Origin: an uncultured Sphingomonadales bacterium
Lineage (GTDB): Bacteria; Pseudomonadota; Alphaproteobacteria; Sphingomonadales; Sphingomonadaceae
Assembly: GCA_903893935.1 (NCBI GenBank)
Contig: CAITOD010000373.1
Coordinates: 1 to 9,871, forward strand
DNA: 9,871 nucleotides
Direction: 5' to 3'
The translations under genes were made by a program, and so were the position numbers. The notes below the pieces were generated by a model. The model did no database searches and was not told where the DNA came from. It worked only from the letters and a program-made list of their open reading frames with translations. Position 1 is the stretch's first letter; each line of letters starts with the position of its first letter. This document shows, one piece after another, positions 1 through 7,410 of this stretch.

Positions 1-1
1 C

Positions 2-733
2 CGCGCGCACAAACTGGTCGCTTGTGCGCATGGGTCGAACGTGCTGGGCGGCGTGCTCGATGTGCGGCGCGCGGCCGACCTCGCGCATGCGGTGGGCGCG
101 AAAATCCTCATCGACGGGTGCCAGGCGGTGGCGCGGCTGCCGGTCGATGTCGCTGCACTCGGCTGCGATTTCTACGCGTTTTCCGCGCACAAGCTCTATG
201 GCCCGACCGGCATCGGCGCGCTGTGGGCGCGCGCCGAACTGCTCGAGGCGATGCCGCCGTGGCAGGGCGGCGGCTCGATGATCGACCGCGTGACCTTTGC
301 CGAAACCACCTGGGCGCCGCCGCCGCAGCGCTTCGAAGCGGGCACGCCGGCGATTGCCGAAGCGATCGGCTTTGCCGAAGCCGCGCGCTTCTTGACCGGC
401 CAAGGCCTTGCCGCAATCCACGCGCACGAAACCGCGCTGGTGGCGCGCGCGCGCGCTGCACTCGGGCGGCTCAACGCGGTGCGCCTGTTCGGCCCCGCCG
501 ACAGTGCGGGCATTGTCAGCTTTGCGCTCGATGGCGTGCATCCGCACGATCTGGGCACGATCCTCGACGAGGAAAATGTCGCGATCCGCGCCGGGCACCA
601 TTGTGCGCAGCCGCTGATGGCCCATCTTGGCGTCCCGGCGACCGCGCGCGCCAGTTTTGGTTTGTACAACGACGAGAGCGATATCGCCGCGCTGGTGCGC
701 GGGATCGAGCGCACTTTGAGGATTTTCGCATGA
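2..733 (+). CDS. sufS: SufS cysteine desulfurase, C-terminal part (5' end outside window)
   Basis: PLP-dependent cysteine desulfurase that takes sulfur from L-cysteine as a persulfide for SUF iron-sulfur cluster assembly in the cytoplasm. The reading frame is open from base 2 and gives 243 residues; the family is usually about 400-420 residues, so roughly the first 40% is missing. Visible signatures are the IDGCQAV segment (cofactor-contacting Asp and Gln), the PLP lysine in SAHKLYGP (codon 191-193), and the catalytic cysteine in RAGHHCAQP (codon 602-604), which identifies the SufS/CsdA group rather than IscS. The stop overlaps the sufT start as ATGA, which implies translational coupling. The downstream sufT and sufA fit the usual alphaproteobacterial suf operon. 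No frameshift or missing catalytic residue is seen in the part present. Confidence 0.96.
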   Translation, partial: RAHKLVACAHGSNVLGGVLDVRRAADLAHAVGAKILIDGCQAVARLPVDVAALGCDFYAFSAHKLYGPTGIGALWARAELLEAMPPWQGGGSMIDRVTFAETTWAPPPQRFEAGTPAIAEAIGFAEAARFLTGQGLAAIHAHETALVARARAALGRLNAVRLFGPADSAGIVSFALDGVHPHDLGTILDEENVAIRAGHHCAQPLMAHLGVPATARASFGLYNDESDIAALVRGIERTLRIFA

Positions 734-1200
734 CCGAAGAACGCAAGTTCGTGATCGAGGAAGTCGATGGTGTCGAAGCCCCGCCGCGCGCGCGGGTGGA
801 AGACGAAACGCCGGCGGACAAGCTGGCGCGCAAGCGCGACTATCTCGAAGGCTTTCTCGCCGAAAAGCCGCAGGGCCTCGGCGCGAGCGAACCCGGCGGC
901 GACCTTTACGAAGCCGTCGTCTCGGCTTTGCGCGACATCTATGACCCGGAAATCCCGGTCAATATCTACGACCTAGGGCTGATCTACGGCGTTGATATCG
1001 ATGGCGAGGGCCAGGCCACCGTGACGATGACGCTGACCACGCCGCATTGCCCGGTGGCCGAATCGATGCCCGCCGAAGTCGAATTGCGCGTGAGCGCGGT
1101 GCCCGGGGTGCGCGATGCCGAAGTGAATCTGGTGTGGGACCCGCCGTGGGACCCGGCCAAAATGAGCGACGAAGCGCGGCTCGAACTGGGAATGCTGTGA
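730..1200 (+). CDS. sufT: SufT, MIP18/DUF59-family iron-sulfur assembly factor
   Basis: Accessory factor of SUF iron-sulfur maturation, 156 aa. The start chosen is the ATG at 730 that overlaps the sufS stop; the open frame runs further upstream, but only as a shadow of sufS. Residues 1-57 are a charged, probably flexible extension. Residues 58-156 form the DUF59 domain: DPEIPVNIYDLGLIY (72-86), a TTPHCP motif with the conserved cysteine C107, and the WDPPW...MSDEAR...LGM ending typical of the SufT family. In other bacteria SufT is needed for maturing Fe-S enzymes under high demand. It is followed after 2 bp by sufA, so the three genes form one transcript. Family assignment is firm; which clients it serves here cannot be read from the sequence. 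Confidence 0.95.
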   Translation: MTEERKFVIEEVDGVEAPPRARVEDETPADKLARKRDYLEGFLAEKPQGLGASEPGGDLYEAVVSALRDIYDPEIPVNIYDLGLIYGVDIDGEGQATVTMTLTTPHCPVAESMPAEVELRVSAVPGVRDAEVNLVWDPPWDPAKMSDEARLELGML

Positions 1201-1202
1201 CC

Positions 1203-1568
1203 ATGGAAACCACCCGCACCCGCGCGCCGCGCCAGCGCCCTGCCGCCGTCGTGCTGACCGCAGCCGCGCAAGGCCGCATCGCCCGCCTGATGGCACAAGC
1301 GCCCGCCGACGCGATCGGGGTCAAGCTGTCGACCCCGCGCCGCGGCTGTTCGGGGCTCGCCTATTCGGTCGACTATGTCACCGCGGCCAATGCGATGGAC
1401 GAACGCATCGACACGCCGGGCGGCACGCTGTTTATCGATGGCGCGTCGGTGCTCTACCTGATCGGCAGCACGATGGACTGGGTCGAAGACGATTTTCAGG
1501 CCGGCTTCGTGTTCGCCAATCCCAATGCCAAAGGCACTTGCGGCTGCGGCGAAAGCTTTACGATCTGA
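1203..1568 (+). CDS. sufA: SufA/IscA A-type iron-sulfur carrier
   Basis: A-type carrier (HesB/IscA fold), 121 aa, which receives clusters from the SUF scaffold and passes them to apo-proteins. The three cluster-binding cysteines are all present: C49 in RRGCSGLAY, and C113 and C115 in GTCGCGESF near the C-terminus. The first 17 residues are an Arg/Pro/Thr-rich extension before the core starts at VVLTAAA. The ATG at 1203 lies 2 bp after the sufT stop; a longer frame upstream only repeats sufT sequence in another frame. It ends the suf transcription unit and faces the PilZ gene convergently, the two stops being 18 bp apart with no recognisable terminator between them. SufA, rather than ErpA or IscA, is inferred from operon position. 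Confidence 0.94.
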   Translation: METTRTRAPRQRPAAVVLTAAAQGRIARLMAQAPADAIGVKLSTPRRGCSGLAYSVDYVTAANAMDERIDTPGGTLFIDGASVLYLIGSTMDWVEDDFQAGFVFANPNAKGTCGCGESFTI

Positions 1569-1586
1569 TGTGGCACGATCGCGCGT

Positions 1587-1976
1587 TCAAAGCGCAATGA
1601 CCACCGGATTGCGGTCGCGCATCAGGATCGCTTCCATCCGCGCGCTGGTCAGGCCGTGGGTAAATTCCACACCGATCCGCGAGCCTTCGACCCAGCGCAC
1701 GATCGCGCGCACGCCTTCGCGTTCGCCCGGAAAGCCGAGCCGGATAAACTGGCCCGGCCGATAGCCGACTTTGCGCGCAAAGCCTACGCAGCAGCCGTGC
1801 AGCGACAAATCGACCAGTCGCACCGGTTCGGCGCCGGCCTGGCTTTGCACCGGATAGCGTCGGGTGGCGCGGCGCTCGTTCTCGTTGGCCACCCCGGCTG
1901 CATCTTCGGCGCGCCACGCCCCGAGCGCCAGGGCGTTCGGATCGGGTTTGGGGCGAAAAGCGGGTTTGCGGTCCAT
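1587..1976 (-). CDS. Single-domain PilZ protein (predicted c-di-GMP receptor)
   Basis: PilZ-domain protein, 129 aa, predicted to bind cyclic di-GMP in the cytoplasm and relay it to an unknown partner. After a basic, Pro-containing N-terminus, the domain begins with the RxxxR motif in ERRATRRYPV (R35/R36 and R39/R40), followed by the D/NxSxxG motif as DLSLHG (D56, S58, G61). A beta-barrel-like remainder carries GQFIRLGFP and GSRIGVEF. Both ligand-binding motifs are intact, so c-di-GMP binding is plausible. There is no second domain, signal peptide or membrane segment. The start is the ATG 6 bp after the upstream stop, with GAGGA about 10 nt before it, so it is co-transcribed with the 317-aa protein gene. 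The output (motility, exopolysaccharide, cell cycle) cannot be told from sequence. Confidence 0.9.
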   Translation of the reverse strand: MDRKPAFRPKPDPNALALGAWRAEDAAGVANENERRATRRYPVQSQAGAEPVRLVDLSLHGCCVGFARKVGYRPGQFIRLGFPGEREGVRAIVRWVEGSRIGVEFTHGLTSARMEAILMRDRNPVVIAL

Positions 1977-1982
1977 CGTGCT

Positions 1983-2936
1983 TCAGTCCTCTGCTTTGAT
2001 GTCTTCGCGCATGAACGCGATCAGCGCGGTTTCCAGCGGATCGGCTTTGCCATCCGCTGGAAGCGCGGTATCGATCCACGTCTGTTCGCGCTGATTGTCT
2101 GGCTGGCGGCGGCCGAACCGGCCCCCCGGGCCCGCTGACAGCAGCCCGCCGGGCGGCTGGCGCACCGCGAACCCGATGTATCCATCGAGCCCGGGATTGC
2201 GGCCTCTCAAGAAGCGCTGATGCGCTTCTTCCTGTTCGGCCGAGCGCATCGACTTGCGCTGCCAGGCCGACAGATAATTGGCAACGCCCTGCACAAACAG
2301 CGTCTTCCACGCCGGCGCATTGTCGCCCGCGAGCGTCGCGTCCTTGATCCGGAACAGCATGTCGGCTTCTTCGACGCTGACTTGCGCGGGCGCAAAGCCC
2401 GCAGGGGCAAAGATCAGCCGGCGCAGCAGCACGCATTCCTCGGTGGTGATGCAGCAGGCGGCGGGCTGACCGGCCGCACGGTCGCGGGTCGCCCCGACGC
2501 CCGACATCACTGCGCGTTCGACCTGGTCGAGCACATAGGCTTTCATGCGCGCGGGCACGCAATCGAGCTTTTCAAGCAAATGCACCAGCAGTTCGAGCCT
2601 TGCCGGCGAATCGAGCTGCCCGTCGCGATCCACCCGGGCAAGCAGCCAGTCGGTCTGGATCTCCGACAGGGTCCCGCGCGGTGTGCTGGCACTGATCAGG
2701 AATTCGCTGACCGCTTCGACAAAGAATGCGATCCATGCCTTGCTCGGACGGCTGATCTGATCGTCAAGGGCGAAAATCGCGCGGACTGCCACGTTGTCGA
2801 TCGTGCCGTTCAGCCAGAAGCGTCGGCGCAGCACGAGGATCGCCGCATCGGTAATCGCCCCGTCGACAATCGCCGCCTCCGCCCACACCGCATCGGGATC
2901 GGCATTTTCCGGCAATTGGCGAAATTGCAGCGTCAT
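1983..2936 (-). CDS. Uncharacterised protein with three related helical modules
   Basis: I do not recognise this family. It is 317 aa, soluble, with no signal peptide or membrane segment. Three segments can be aligned by eye: residues 28-81 (ITDAAILVLRRRF ... AWIAFFVEAVSEFLI), 90-145 (DWLLARVDRDGQLD ... KAYVLDQVERAVM) and 163-223 (ITTEECVLLRR ... AWKTLFVQGVANYLS). Each has an amphipathic helix, a short turn often with G and a branched residue, then two further helices ending in an aromatic/aliphatic V-x-x-a/y-L/V pattern. The C-terminal 90 residues are Gly/Arg/Gln-rich and less ordered, ending in a small acidic helix. I chose the ATG at 2936; an in-frame GTG at 2993 would add 19 residues but has no good ribosome site. 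It lies 6 bp upstream of the PilZ gene, so a role linked to c-di-GMP signalling is possible but unproven. Confidence 0.8.
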   Translation of the reverse strand: MTLQFRQLPENADPDAVWAEAAIVDGAITDAAILVLRRRFWLNGTIDNVAVRAIFALDDQISRPSKAWIAFFVEAVSEFLISASTPRGTLSEIQTDWLLARVDRDGQLDSPARLELLVHLLEKLDCVPARMKAYVLDQVERAVMSGVGATRDRAAGQPAACCITTEECVLLRRLIFAPAGFAPAQVSVEEADMLFRIKDATLAGDNAPAWKTLFVQGVANYLSAWQRKSMRSAEQEEAHQRFLRGRNPGLDGYIGFAVRQPPGGLLSAGPGGRFGRRQPDNQREQTWIDTALPADGKADPLETALIAFMREDIKAED

Positions 2937-2953
2937 GCAGGCGTCCAATCGGC

Positions 2954-2981
2954 TTTCCACTCGGTTTGCCCTTAGTGGAAA
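2954..2981. repeat. 7-bp inverted repeat just before the 317-aa protein gene
   Basis: TTTCCAC (2954-2960) and GTGGAAA (2975-2981) are perfect inverted copies with 14 bases between them, centre to centre 21 bp (about two helical turns). The element ends 18 bp upstream of the ATG at 2936. The geometry suits a dimeric regulator, but a 7-bp match could be chance. Confidence 0.3.
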
Positions 2982-3018
2982 TGCTGATTGCACGAACCTG
3001 GCTAAGTCGATCTTACGT

Positions 3019-3047
3019 CAAATACTTAATAATCTGAAAAATGTCAG
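3019..3047 (-). promoter_or_regulatory. Possible promoter for the 317-aa protein and PilZ unit
   Basis: The 3013-3050 stretch is the only AT-rich patch between thrS and this gene. Read on the minus strand it holds CTGACA (3047-3042), a 17-base spacer, and TATTTG (3024-3019). The -35 matches 5 of 6 consensus bases and the -10 only 3 of 6, so the call is weak. The 114-bp gap after thrS supports an independent promoter here. Confidence 0.3.
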
Positions 3048-3050
3048 TAA

Positions 3051-5042
3051 TCATGCCAGATCGGGTGCCGCCGCCGCTTGCCTGAGCATGGCCACGGCGT
3101 CGCCCAGCGCCATCACCTGTTGCGCCTGGTCCCCCAGCTGGCGGATCGCGACGGTGCCTTCTTCGGCTTCGCGCTTGCCCACCACCAGCAGGAAAGGGAC
3201 TTTCTGCAGCGCGTGCTCGCGCACTTTGTAATTGATCTTTTCGTTGCGCGTGTCGGCTTCGACGCGGATCCCGGCCGCGGCCAGTTGCGCCACCGCCTCG
3301 TGCGCGTAGTCGTCGGCGTCGGACACGATCGTCGCCACCACCGCCTGCACCGGGGCGAGCCAGGTCGGCAGGCGCCCGGCGAAATGTTCGATCAGGATGC
3401 CGATAAAGCGTTCGTACGAGCCGAAAATCGCGCGGTGCAGCATGACCGGGCGATGACGCTCGCCGTCTTCGCCGATATAGCTCGCGTCGAGCCGGTCGGG
3501 CAGCACACGGTCCGACTGGATCGTGCCTACTTGCCAGGTGCGCCCGATCGCATCGGTCAGGTGCCATTCGAGCTTGGGCGCATAGAACGCGCCTTCGCCC
3601 GGCAGTTCTTCCCAGCCGTAGTCGGGCGTGTCGAGACCGGCGGCGGCGACCGCGTTGCGCAATTCGGCCTCGGCCTGGTCCCACATCGCCTCGCTGCCAA
3701 AGCGTTTTTCAGGGCGCAGCGCGAGCTTGATCGAATACGTGAAGCCAAAGTCCCTGTAGATGCGATCGGCCAGCGCGCAGAAATTGCGCACTTCATCGAC
3801 GATCTGGTCTTCGCGGCAGAAAATGTGCGCATCGTCCTGCGTGAACTGGCGCACGCGCATCAGCCCGTGCAGCGCGCCATGCGGCTCGTTGCGGTGGCAG
3901 CAGCCGTTTTCATAGAGCCGCAGCGGCAGTTCGCGGTACGATTTGAGCCCCTGGCGGAAAATCAGCACGTGCGCCGGGCAATTCATCGGCTTGAGCGCCA
4001 TCCACTGCGCGTCGTTCGACACCAGCGGGCCCGCGTCTTCGGCGTTGGGCACTTCGTCGGGGATCACGAACATGTTTTCGCGATATTTGCCCCAGTGGCC
4101 CGACGCTTCCCACTGGCGCGCGTCCATCACTTGCGGGGTCTTGACCTCGCGATAGCCTGCGCCGTCGATCGCGCGGCGCATATAGGCTTCGAGCTCGCGC
4201 CAGATGCGGTAGCCTTTGGGATGCCAGAACACCGACCCGTGCGCTTCGGCCTGAAGATGGAACAAGTCCATTTCCGCGCCCAGCTTGCGGTGATCGCGCT
4301 TGGCGGCTTCTTCGAGCCGGGTCAGATGCGCGTCGAGCTGCTTTTTGTTGAGCCAGCCGGTGCCGTAGATGCGGCTCAACATCGCGTTGTTCTGATCGCC
4401 GCGCCAATAGGCGCCCGACACGCGGGTCAGCTTGAACGCGGCCGGATCGAGCTTGCCGGTCGAGGTCAGATGCGGCCCGCGGCACATGTCGAACCAGTCG
4501 TCTCCCGACCAGTAAACCGTCAGGTCCTCGTTGTCGGGCAATTCGCCCGCCCATTGCGCCTTGAAGTTTTCGCCCGCAGCGGTCCAGCGCGCGATCAGAT
4601 CGGCGCGCGCCCAGACTTCGCGGCGCAACGGCTTGTCGGCGGCGATGATCGCGCGCATTTTTGCTTCGATCGCGGGCAGATCGTCTTCGGTAAACGGGCG
4701 ATCCTTGGGCGCGAAATCGTAATAGAACCCGTCGTCGGTCGACGGGCCAAACGTGATCTGGGTGCCGGGAAACAGCGCCTGCACCGCTTCGGCGAGCACA
4801 TGCGCATAGTCGTGGCGCACGAGTTCGAGCGCATCGGCTTCGTCGCGCAGCGTTACCAGTGCGAGGTGCGCATCGTGTTCGAGCGGGCGCGTGATGTCAT
4901 ACAATTCGCCATCGACGCGCGCGCCGATCGCGGCTTTGGCGAGCCCCGGGCCGATCGCTGCCGCAATGGCTGCCGGCGTGGTGCCGCGCGCCACCTGGCG
5001 CTCGGAACCGTCGGGCAGCGTGATCGTAAGCAATTCGGACAT
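3051..5042 (-). CDS. thrS: Threonine--tRNA ligase
   Basis: Threonyl-tRNA synthetase, 663 aa, charging tRNA-Thr in the cytoplasm; length is normal for the bacterial enzyme. Order of domains: TGS domain (about 1-63, starting [13 protein letters not shown]), the N2 editing domain with the HxxxH motif (H77, H81) and DMCRGPH (C187, H191), the class II catalytic core, and a C-terminal anticodon-binding domain (about 563-663). The catalytic zinc ligands are all present: C355 in MNCPAH, H406 in QDDAH and H536 in MLHRAIFGS. Motif 2 is seen as [11 protein letters not shown]. Both synthetic and editing sites therefore look intact. The open frame extends upstream of the chosen ATG at 5042, but that part does not resemble the family. 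It lies 71 bp after the glycosyltransferase-like gene and may share its transcript; infC is not next to it. Confidence 0.97.
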   Translation of the reverse strand: MSELLTITLPDGSERQVARGTTPAAIAAAIGPGLAKAAIGARVDGELYDITRPLEHDAHLALVTLRDEADALELVRHDYAHVLAEAVQALFPGTQITFGPSTDDGFYYDFAPKDRPFTEDDLPAIEAKMRAIIAADKPLRREVWARADLIARWTAAGENFKAQWAGELPDNEDLTVYWSGDDWFDMCRGPHLTSTGKLDPAAFKLTRVSGAYWRGDQNNAMLSRIYGTGWLNKKQLDAHLTRLEEAAKRDHRKLGAEMDLFHLQAEAHGSVFWHPKGYRIWRELEAYMRRAIDGAGYREVKTPQVMDARQWEASGHWGKYRENMFVIPDEVPNAEDAGPLVSNDAQWMALKPMNCPAHVLIFRQGLKSYRELPLRLYENGCCHRNEPHGALHGLMRVRQFTQDDAHIFCREDQIVDEVRNFCALADRIYRDFGFTYSIKLALRPEKRFGSEAMWDQAEAELRNAVAAAGLDTPDYGWEELPGEGAFYAPKLEWHLTDAIGRTWQVGTIQSDRVLPDRLDASYIGEDGERHRPVMLHRAIFGSYERFIGILIEHFAGRLPTWLAPVQAVVATIVSDADDYAHEAVAQLAAAGIRVEADTRNEKINYKVREHALQKVPFLLVVGKREAEEGTVAIRQLGDQAQQVMALGDAVAMLRQAAAAPDLA

Positions 5043-5076
5043 GGGTTGGAAACTCGCCCCTGGATAGCAACGGCGC

Positions 5077-5093
5077 CGCTTTGGCAGAAAGCG
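5077..5093. repeat. Short hairpin in the thrS leader
   Basis: CGCTTT (5077-5082) and AAAGCG (5088-5093) form a perfect 6-bp stem with a 5-base loop; with one bulged base the flanking GC-rich bases can lengthen it. It lies between the upstream stop and the thrS start, with no U-run after it, so it is not a standard terminator. It could affect thrS translation or be a chance structure. Confidence 0.25.
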
Positions 5094-5113
5094 CCCGGTT
5101 TCGGAAGGGGTGT

Positions 5114-6382
5114 TCAGGCTTTGGCGCGCCGCGCGATCAGGTCGGCGAGCAGCCAGCCGGCCATCACGCAGACAAACGGCATCACCGGATAATGAAAGCG
5201 CGATTGCCCGGAAAACACCACCGCAATCGCGGTCGGAAACAGCGCGACCGCGTAAGGCACCAGATACCAGTCGATCCGCCGCGCGCGCGAAACGAGGCGA
5301 AACGGCGCCGCGACGAAGGCCAGCAGCAGCAGCCAATACCACAGCTGGTTGAACGCGCGCAGCGCCAGGAACACGCGCGGCGCTGCGGCATAGGCGCGCG
5401 ACCCGGTTTCATAGGCCCACTGGCCATCACCATCAGGGCCCCACAAGTGCCAGATCTTGAGCGGGGCATTGGCGAAAAACCGCGCCTGGTGCGTCTTGAT
5501 CCAGTCGATGCCGAGCTTGCGCGCGGCCGCGTCGTAGGCCACTTCGTCGCGCTCTTTGAGCGGCTCGATCGAGCGGACCAGCGCATCGTCGGGGGTATAG
5601 CCGCCGTGCGCGCTGTCGTTGTTGCCGGTCAGCAGCGTGATCCCGCCATTGGTCGAAACCGTGACCCAGGCGCCCAATTCGCGGTGGTTGCGCAAAGTCC
5701 ACGGCGCGATCACCAGTGCGGCGGCAAGCAGGATCACCGCGCCGCGCGCGGCCAGCCCGGGCAGGCGCTGCAGCACCGCGCGTTCGCGCCACAGCATGAT
5801 CGCGAGGATCGCGGGCACGATCACCAATGTCTGCGCCTTGACCAGCGTGGCGAGCCCGAATACCAGCCCGGCGAGCACCGTCTCAGCCCAGCCACGCCGC
5901 ACGGTCGTGAGCCAGATCGCGCCCATCAACAGCGCGGTATAGACCACTTCGGTCAGTGCCAGTGGCACATAGAGCACGGCGTTCGGGTAGACCGCCAGCG
6001 CCAGCAGCGCGATGCGCGCGGCCAGTTCCGACCCGCTCCAGCGCCGCGCCAGATCGAGCGTGAGCCACCCGGTCAGCGCCGCCGCCAGCCAGTTGACCGC
6101 GCCCACTGTCCAGACCGACACCCCGCCCACGCGAAACGCCAGCGACAGCAGCCATGGCCAGCCGACCGGCCAGAACGCGGTCGGCTGGCCATGACTGCCC
6201 ACATAGCCCAGCCCATGCGCAAGCAGCGCGGCGCGGCTGTAATACCAGTCGGCATCCGATGTCGGCGTGACCGCGCAAGCAATCACCAGCGCGCGCGGCA
6301 CCAGATAGAGCGCAAACAGCGCCGGCACGGCGCGCGCGTCGAGCAGCAGCCGCGCGATCGAGGAGAGCAGACGGTTGATCAT
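5114..6382 (-). CDS. GT-C type glycosyltransferase-like polytopic membrane protein
   Basis: Integral inner-membrane protein, 422 aa, with roughly nine or ten hydrophobic segments, resembling the ArnT/PMT (GT39/GT83-like) superfamily that transfers sugars from polyprenyl-phosphate donors on the periplasmic side. After the first membrane segment comes [10 protein letters not shown] (42-51), in the place of the acidic catalytic loop of GT-C enzymes. Next is a [13 protein letters not shown] stretch (69-80), comparable to the PPGYP region of relatives. Residues 228-255 (APWTLRN ... STNGG ... TGNN) are a pattern common in bacterial members, and [10 protein letters not shown] (394-403) matches the C-terminal R-x-x-x-P segment. 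The ATG at 6382 is preferred; an in-frame GTG at 6415 lies inside an inverted repeat. Donor and acceptor are unknown, and no polysaccharide genes are adjacent. It is upstream of thrS on the same strand. Confidence 0.82.
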   Translation of the reverse strand: MINRLLSSIARLLLDARAVPALFALYLVPRALVIACAVTPTSDADWYYSRAALLAHGLGYVGSHGQPTAFWPVGWPWLLSLAFRVGGVSVWTVGAVNWLAAALTGWLTLDLARRWSGSELAARIALLALAVYPNAVLYVPLALTEVVYTALLMGAIWLTTVRRGWAETVLAGLVFGLATLVKAQTLVIVPAILAIMLWRERAVLQRLPGLAARGAVILLAAALVIAPWTLRNHRELGAWVTVSTNGGITLLTGNNDSAHGGYTPDDALVRSIEPLKERDEVAYDAAARKLGIDWIKTHQARFFANAPLKIWHLWGPDGDGQWAYETGSRAYAAAPRVFLALRAFNQLWYWLLLLAFVAAPFRLVSRARRIDWYLVPYAVALFPTAIAVVFSGQSRFHYPVMPFVCVMAGWLLADLIARRAKA

Positions 6383-6394
6383 TGAGTGCAGGGT

Positions 6395-6422
6395 ATAGCG
6401 CGCGCGAGTTAACACGCGCTAT
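6395..6422. repeat. Perfect 8-bp inverted repeat upstream of the glycosyltransferase-like gene
   Basis: ATAGCGCG (6395-6402) and CGCGCTAT (6415-6422) are exact inverted copies with a 12-base centre. The element ends 12 bp before the ATG at 6382, so it would be a leader hairpin if transcribed, or an operator if bound as DNA. Confidence 0.45.
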
Positions 6423-6461
6423 GCGGCGAATGCGCCTGATTTTACCATACTTACCAAAATT

Positions 6462-6551
6462 CCGTTCGTCCTGAGCCTGTCGAAGGACGCGCGCAAAGGC
6501 TTGTCTGGATCAGAGGTTTCGCGCCTGCTTCGACAGGCTCAGCACGAACGG
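6462..6551. repeat. Pair of inverted REP-like palindromic elements
   Basis: A 24-base arm at 6462-6485 (core CTGAGCCTGTCGAAG) is repeated in inverted orientation at 6528-6551 (core CTTCGACAGGCTCAG) with one mismatch in 24. The 42-base spacer also has partly complementary ends (AAA and TTTCGCGC flanks), so the whole 90 bp could fold back on itself. Each copy has its own small hairpin: in the left copy CGTCCT (6467-6472) pairs with AGGACG (6484-6489). From general familiarity, this motif is scattered in intergenic regions of sphingomonad genomes. It lies between divergent genes, so a terminator role is unlikely. Confidence 0.75.
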
Positions 6552-6642
6552 GTGTGGGGGGAGGGGAAGGAAGATTTACGCGTTAGTCCCGCGCGGACGA
6601 AAGCCTTTCCGCCCGGGGCGCGAACGACTAGGACGCGGGTGC

Positions 6643-7410
6643 ATGCCATCCCCGGACCTAATTGCCCCGCTCGCCCGTTTCACGCTGCCCGATGGCCGGC
6701 GCCTCGCCTATCGCCATGTGACGGGGCGCGGGCCGACGATCGTGTTCCTGCCGGGCTACCGGTCGGACATGCACGGGGGCAAGGCGATTGCGGTGCTCGC
6801 ATGGGCGGCGGCGCAGGGGCGCGCTTGCCTGTTGTTCGATTACAGCGGTTGCGGGCAAAGCGACGGCCAGTTTGCCGATGGCACTTTGTCGCGCTGGCGC
6901 GATGAACTGGTTGCGCTGATCGACGAACGTGTGCCGGGCGACCTCGTGCTGGCCGGATCGAGCATGGGCGGATGGCTGATGCTGCTCGTGGCCGAAGCGC
7001 TCGGCGCGCGCGTCGCCGCGCTGGTGGGGATCGCGGCTGCGCCCGATTTCACCGACTGGGGTATCGATCCGGCGGGCAAAGCAGCGCTGGCGGCGGGCCA
7101 GGTGGTGTTTGAAGACAACATCTATGGCCCCGATCCGACCCCGACGTACCCTGGGTTCTGGGCCGATGGGCAGGCCCTGCTGCGGCTCGGCGGGCCGGTC
7201 GGGTTTGCCGGGCCGGTGCGCCTGCTCCACGGGCAGGCCGATCCCGATGTGCCGTGGGAGGTTTCGCTGCGGCTCGCCGAAGCGCTGCGTTCAGCCGATG
7301 TGCAGATCCACCTCATCAAGGACGGCGATCATCGCCTGTCGCGCGCGGCCGATCTCGACGTGCTGCGCGCCACGCTCGCGGGCTTGTTCGAAGGACTGCA
7401 ACAACCATGA
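6643..7410 (+). CDS. ABHD10-like alpha/beta hydrolase
   Basis: Alpha/beta-fold serine hydrolase, 255 aa, no signal peptide, so probably cytoplasmic. The catalytic triad is visible: nucleophile S107 in GSSMGG (105-110), acid D200 in HGQADPDVP, and H230 in KDGDHRLS. Residues 33-74 (IVFLPGYRSDM ... FDYSGCGQSDG) strongly recall the ABHD10 group, whose animal members are mitochondrial esterases acting as S-depalmitoylases and acyl-glucuronide hydrolases. The bacterial substrate is unknown; a thioesterase or carboxylesterase is the safest prediction. AGGA lies 9 nt before the ATG. The stop overlaps the start of the TPR gene as ATGA, so the two are translationally coupled, and the flavin oxidoreductase gene follows in the same unit. 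Confidence 0.9.
   Translation: MPSPDLIAPLARFTLPDGRRLAYRHVTGRGPTIVFLPGYRSDMHGGKAIAVLAWAAAQGRACLLFDYSGCGQSDGQFADGTLSRWRDELVALIDERVPGDLVLAGSSMGGWLMLLVAEALGARVAALVGIAAAPDFTDWGIDPAGKAALAAGQVVFEDNIYGPDPTPTYPGFWADGQALLRLGGPVGFAGPVRLLHGQADPDVPWEVSLRLAEALRSADVQIHLIKDGDHRLSRAADLDVLRATLAGLFEGLQQP

Noticed and set aside
1569..1586. A bidirectional terminator between the convergent sufA and PilZ genes
   Set aside because: Only 18 bp separate the stops, and no stem-loop with a U-run is seen there.
1558..2562. A 334-codon minus-strand frame spanning the PilZ gene and half of the 317-aa gene
   Set aside because: It is a frame shadow: Arg/Ala-rich, and it crosses the stop and start of two genes that make better sense in another frame.
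2592..2633. A possible EF-hand calcium loop in VDRDGQLDSPARLE of the 317-aa protein
   Set aside because: The glycine and the final acidic residue are out of register with the canonical 12-residue loop, and the equivalent turns in the other two modules lack the acidic ligands.
3013..3054. A 13-codon frame ([13 protein letters not shown]) overlapping the thrS stop as ATGA
   Set aside because: It lies in the AT-rich promoter patch, has no ribosome site independent of thrS coding sequence and no known counterpart; probably chance, though a coupled leader peptide cannot be excluded.
3078..5192. A 704-codon open frame on the plus strand antisense to thrS
   Set aside because: Its composition (runs of R, H, A, V with no domain pattern) is what antisense reading of a GC-rich gene gives, and thrS on the other strand is complete with all catalytic residues.
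5081..6385. A 434-codon plus-strand frame opposite the glycosyltransferase-like gene
   Set aside because: It is Arg/Gln/His-rich without a recognisable domain; the minus strand encodes a coherent membrane protein with family motifs.
6383..6642. A hidden small gene in the divergent intergenic region
   Set aside because: A plus-strand frame runs from 6501 into the hydrolase gene in another phase, but it begins inside the REP-like element and shows no conserved pattern; the region is better explained by repeats and leader sequence.
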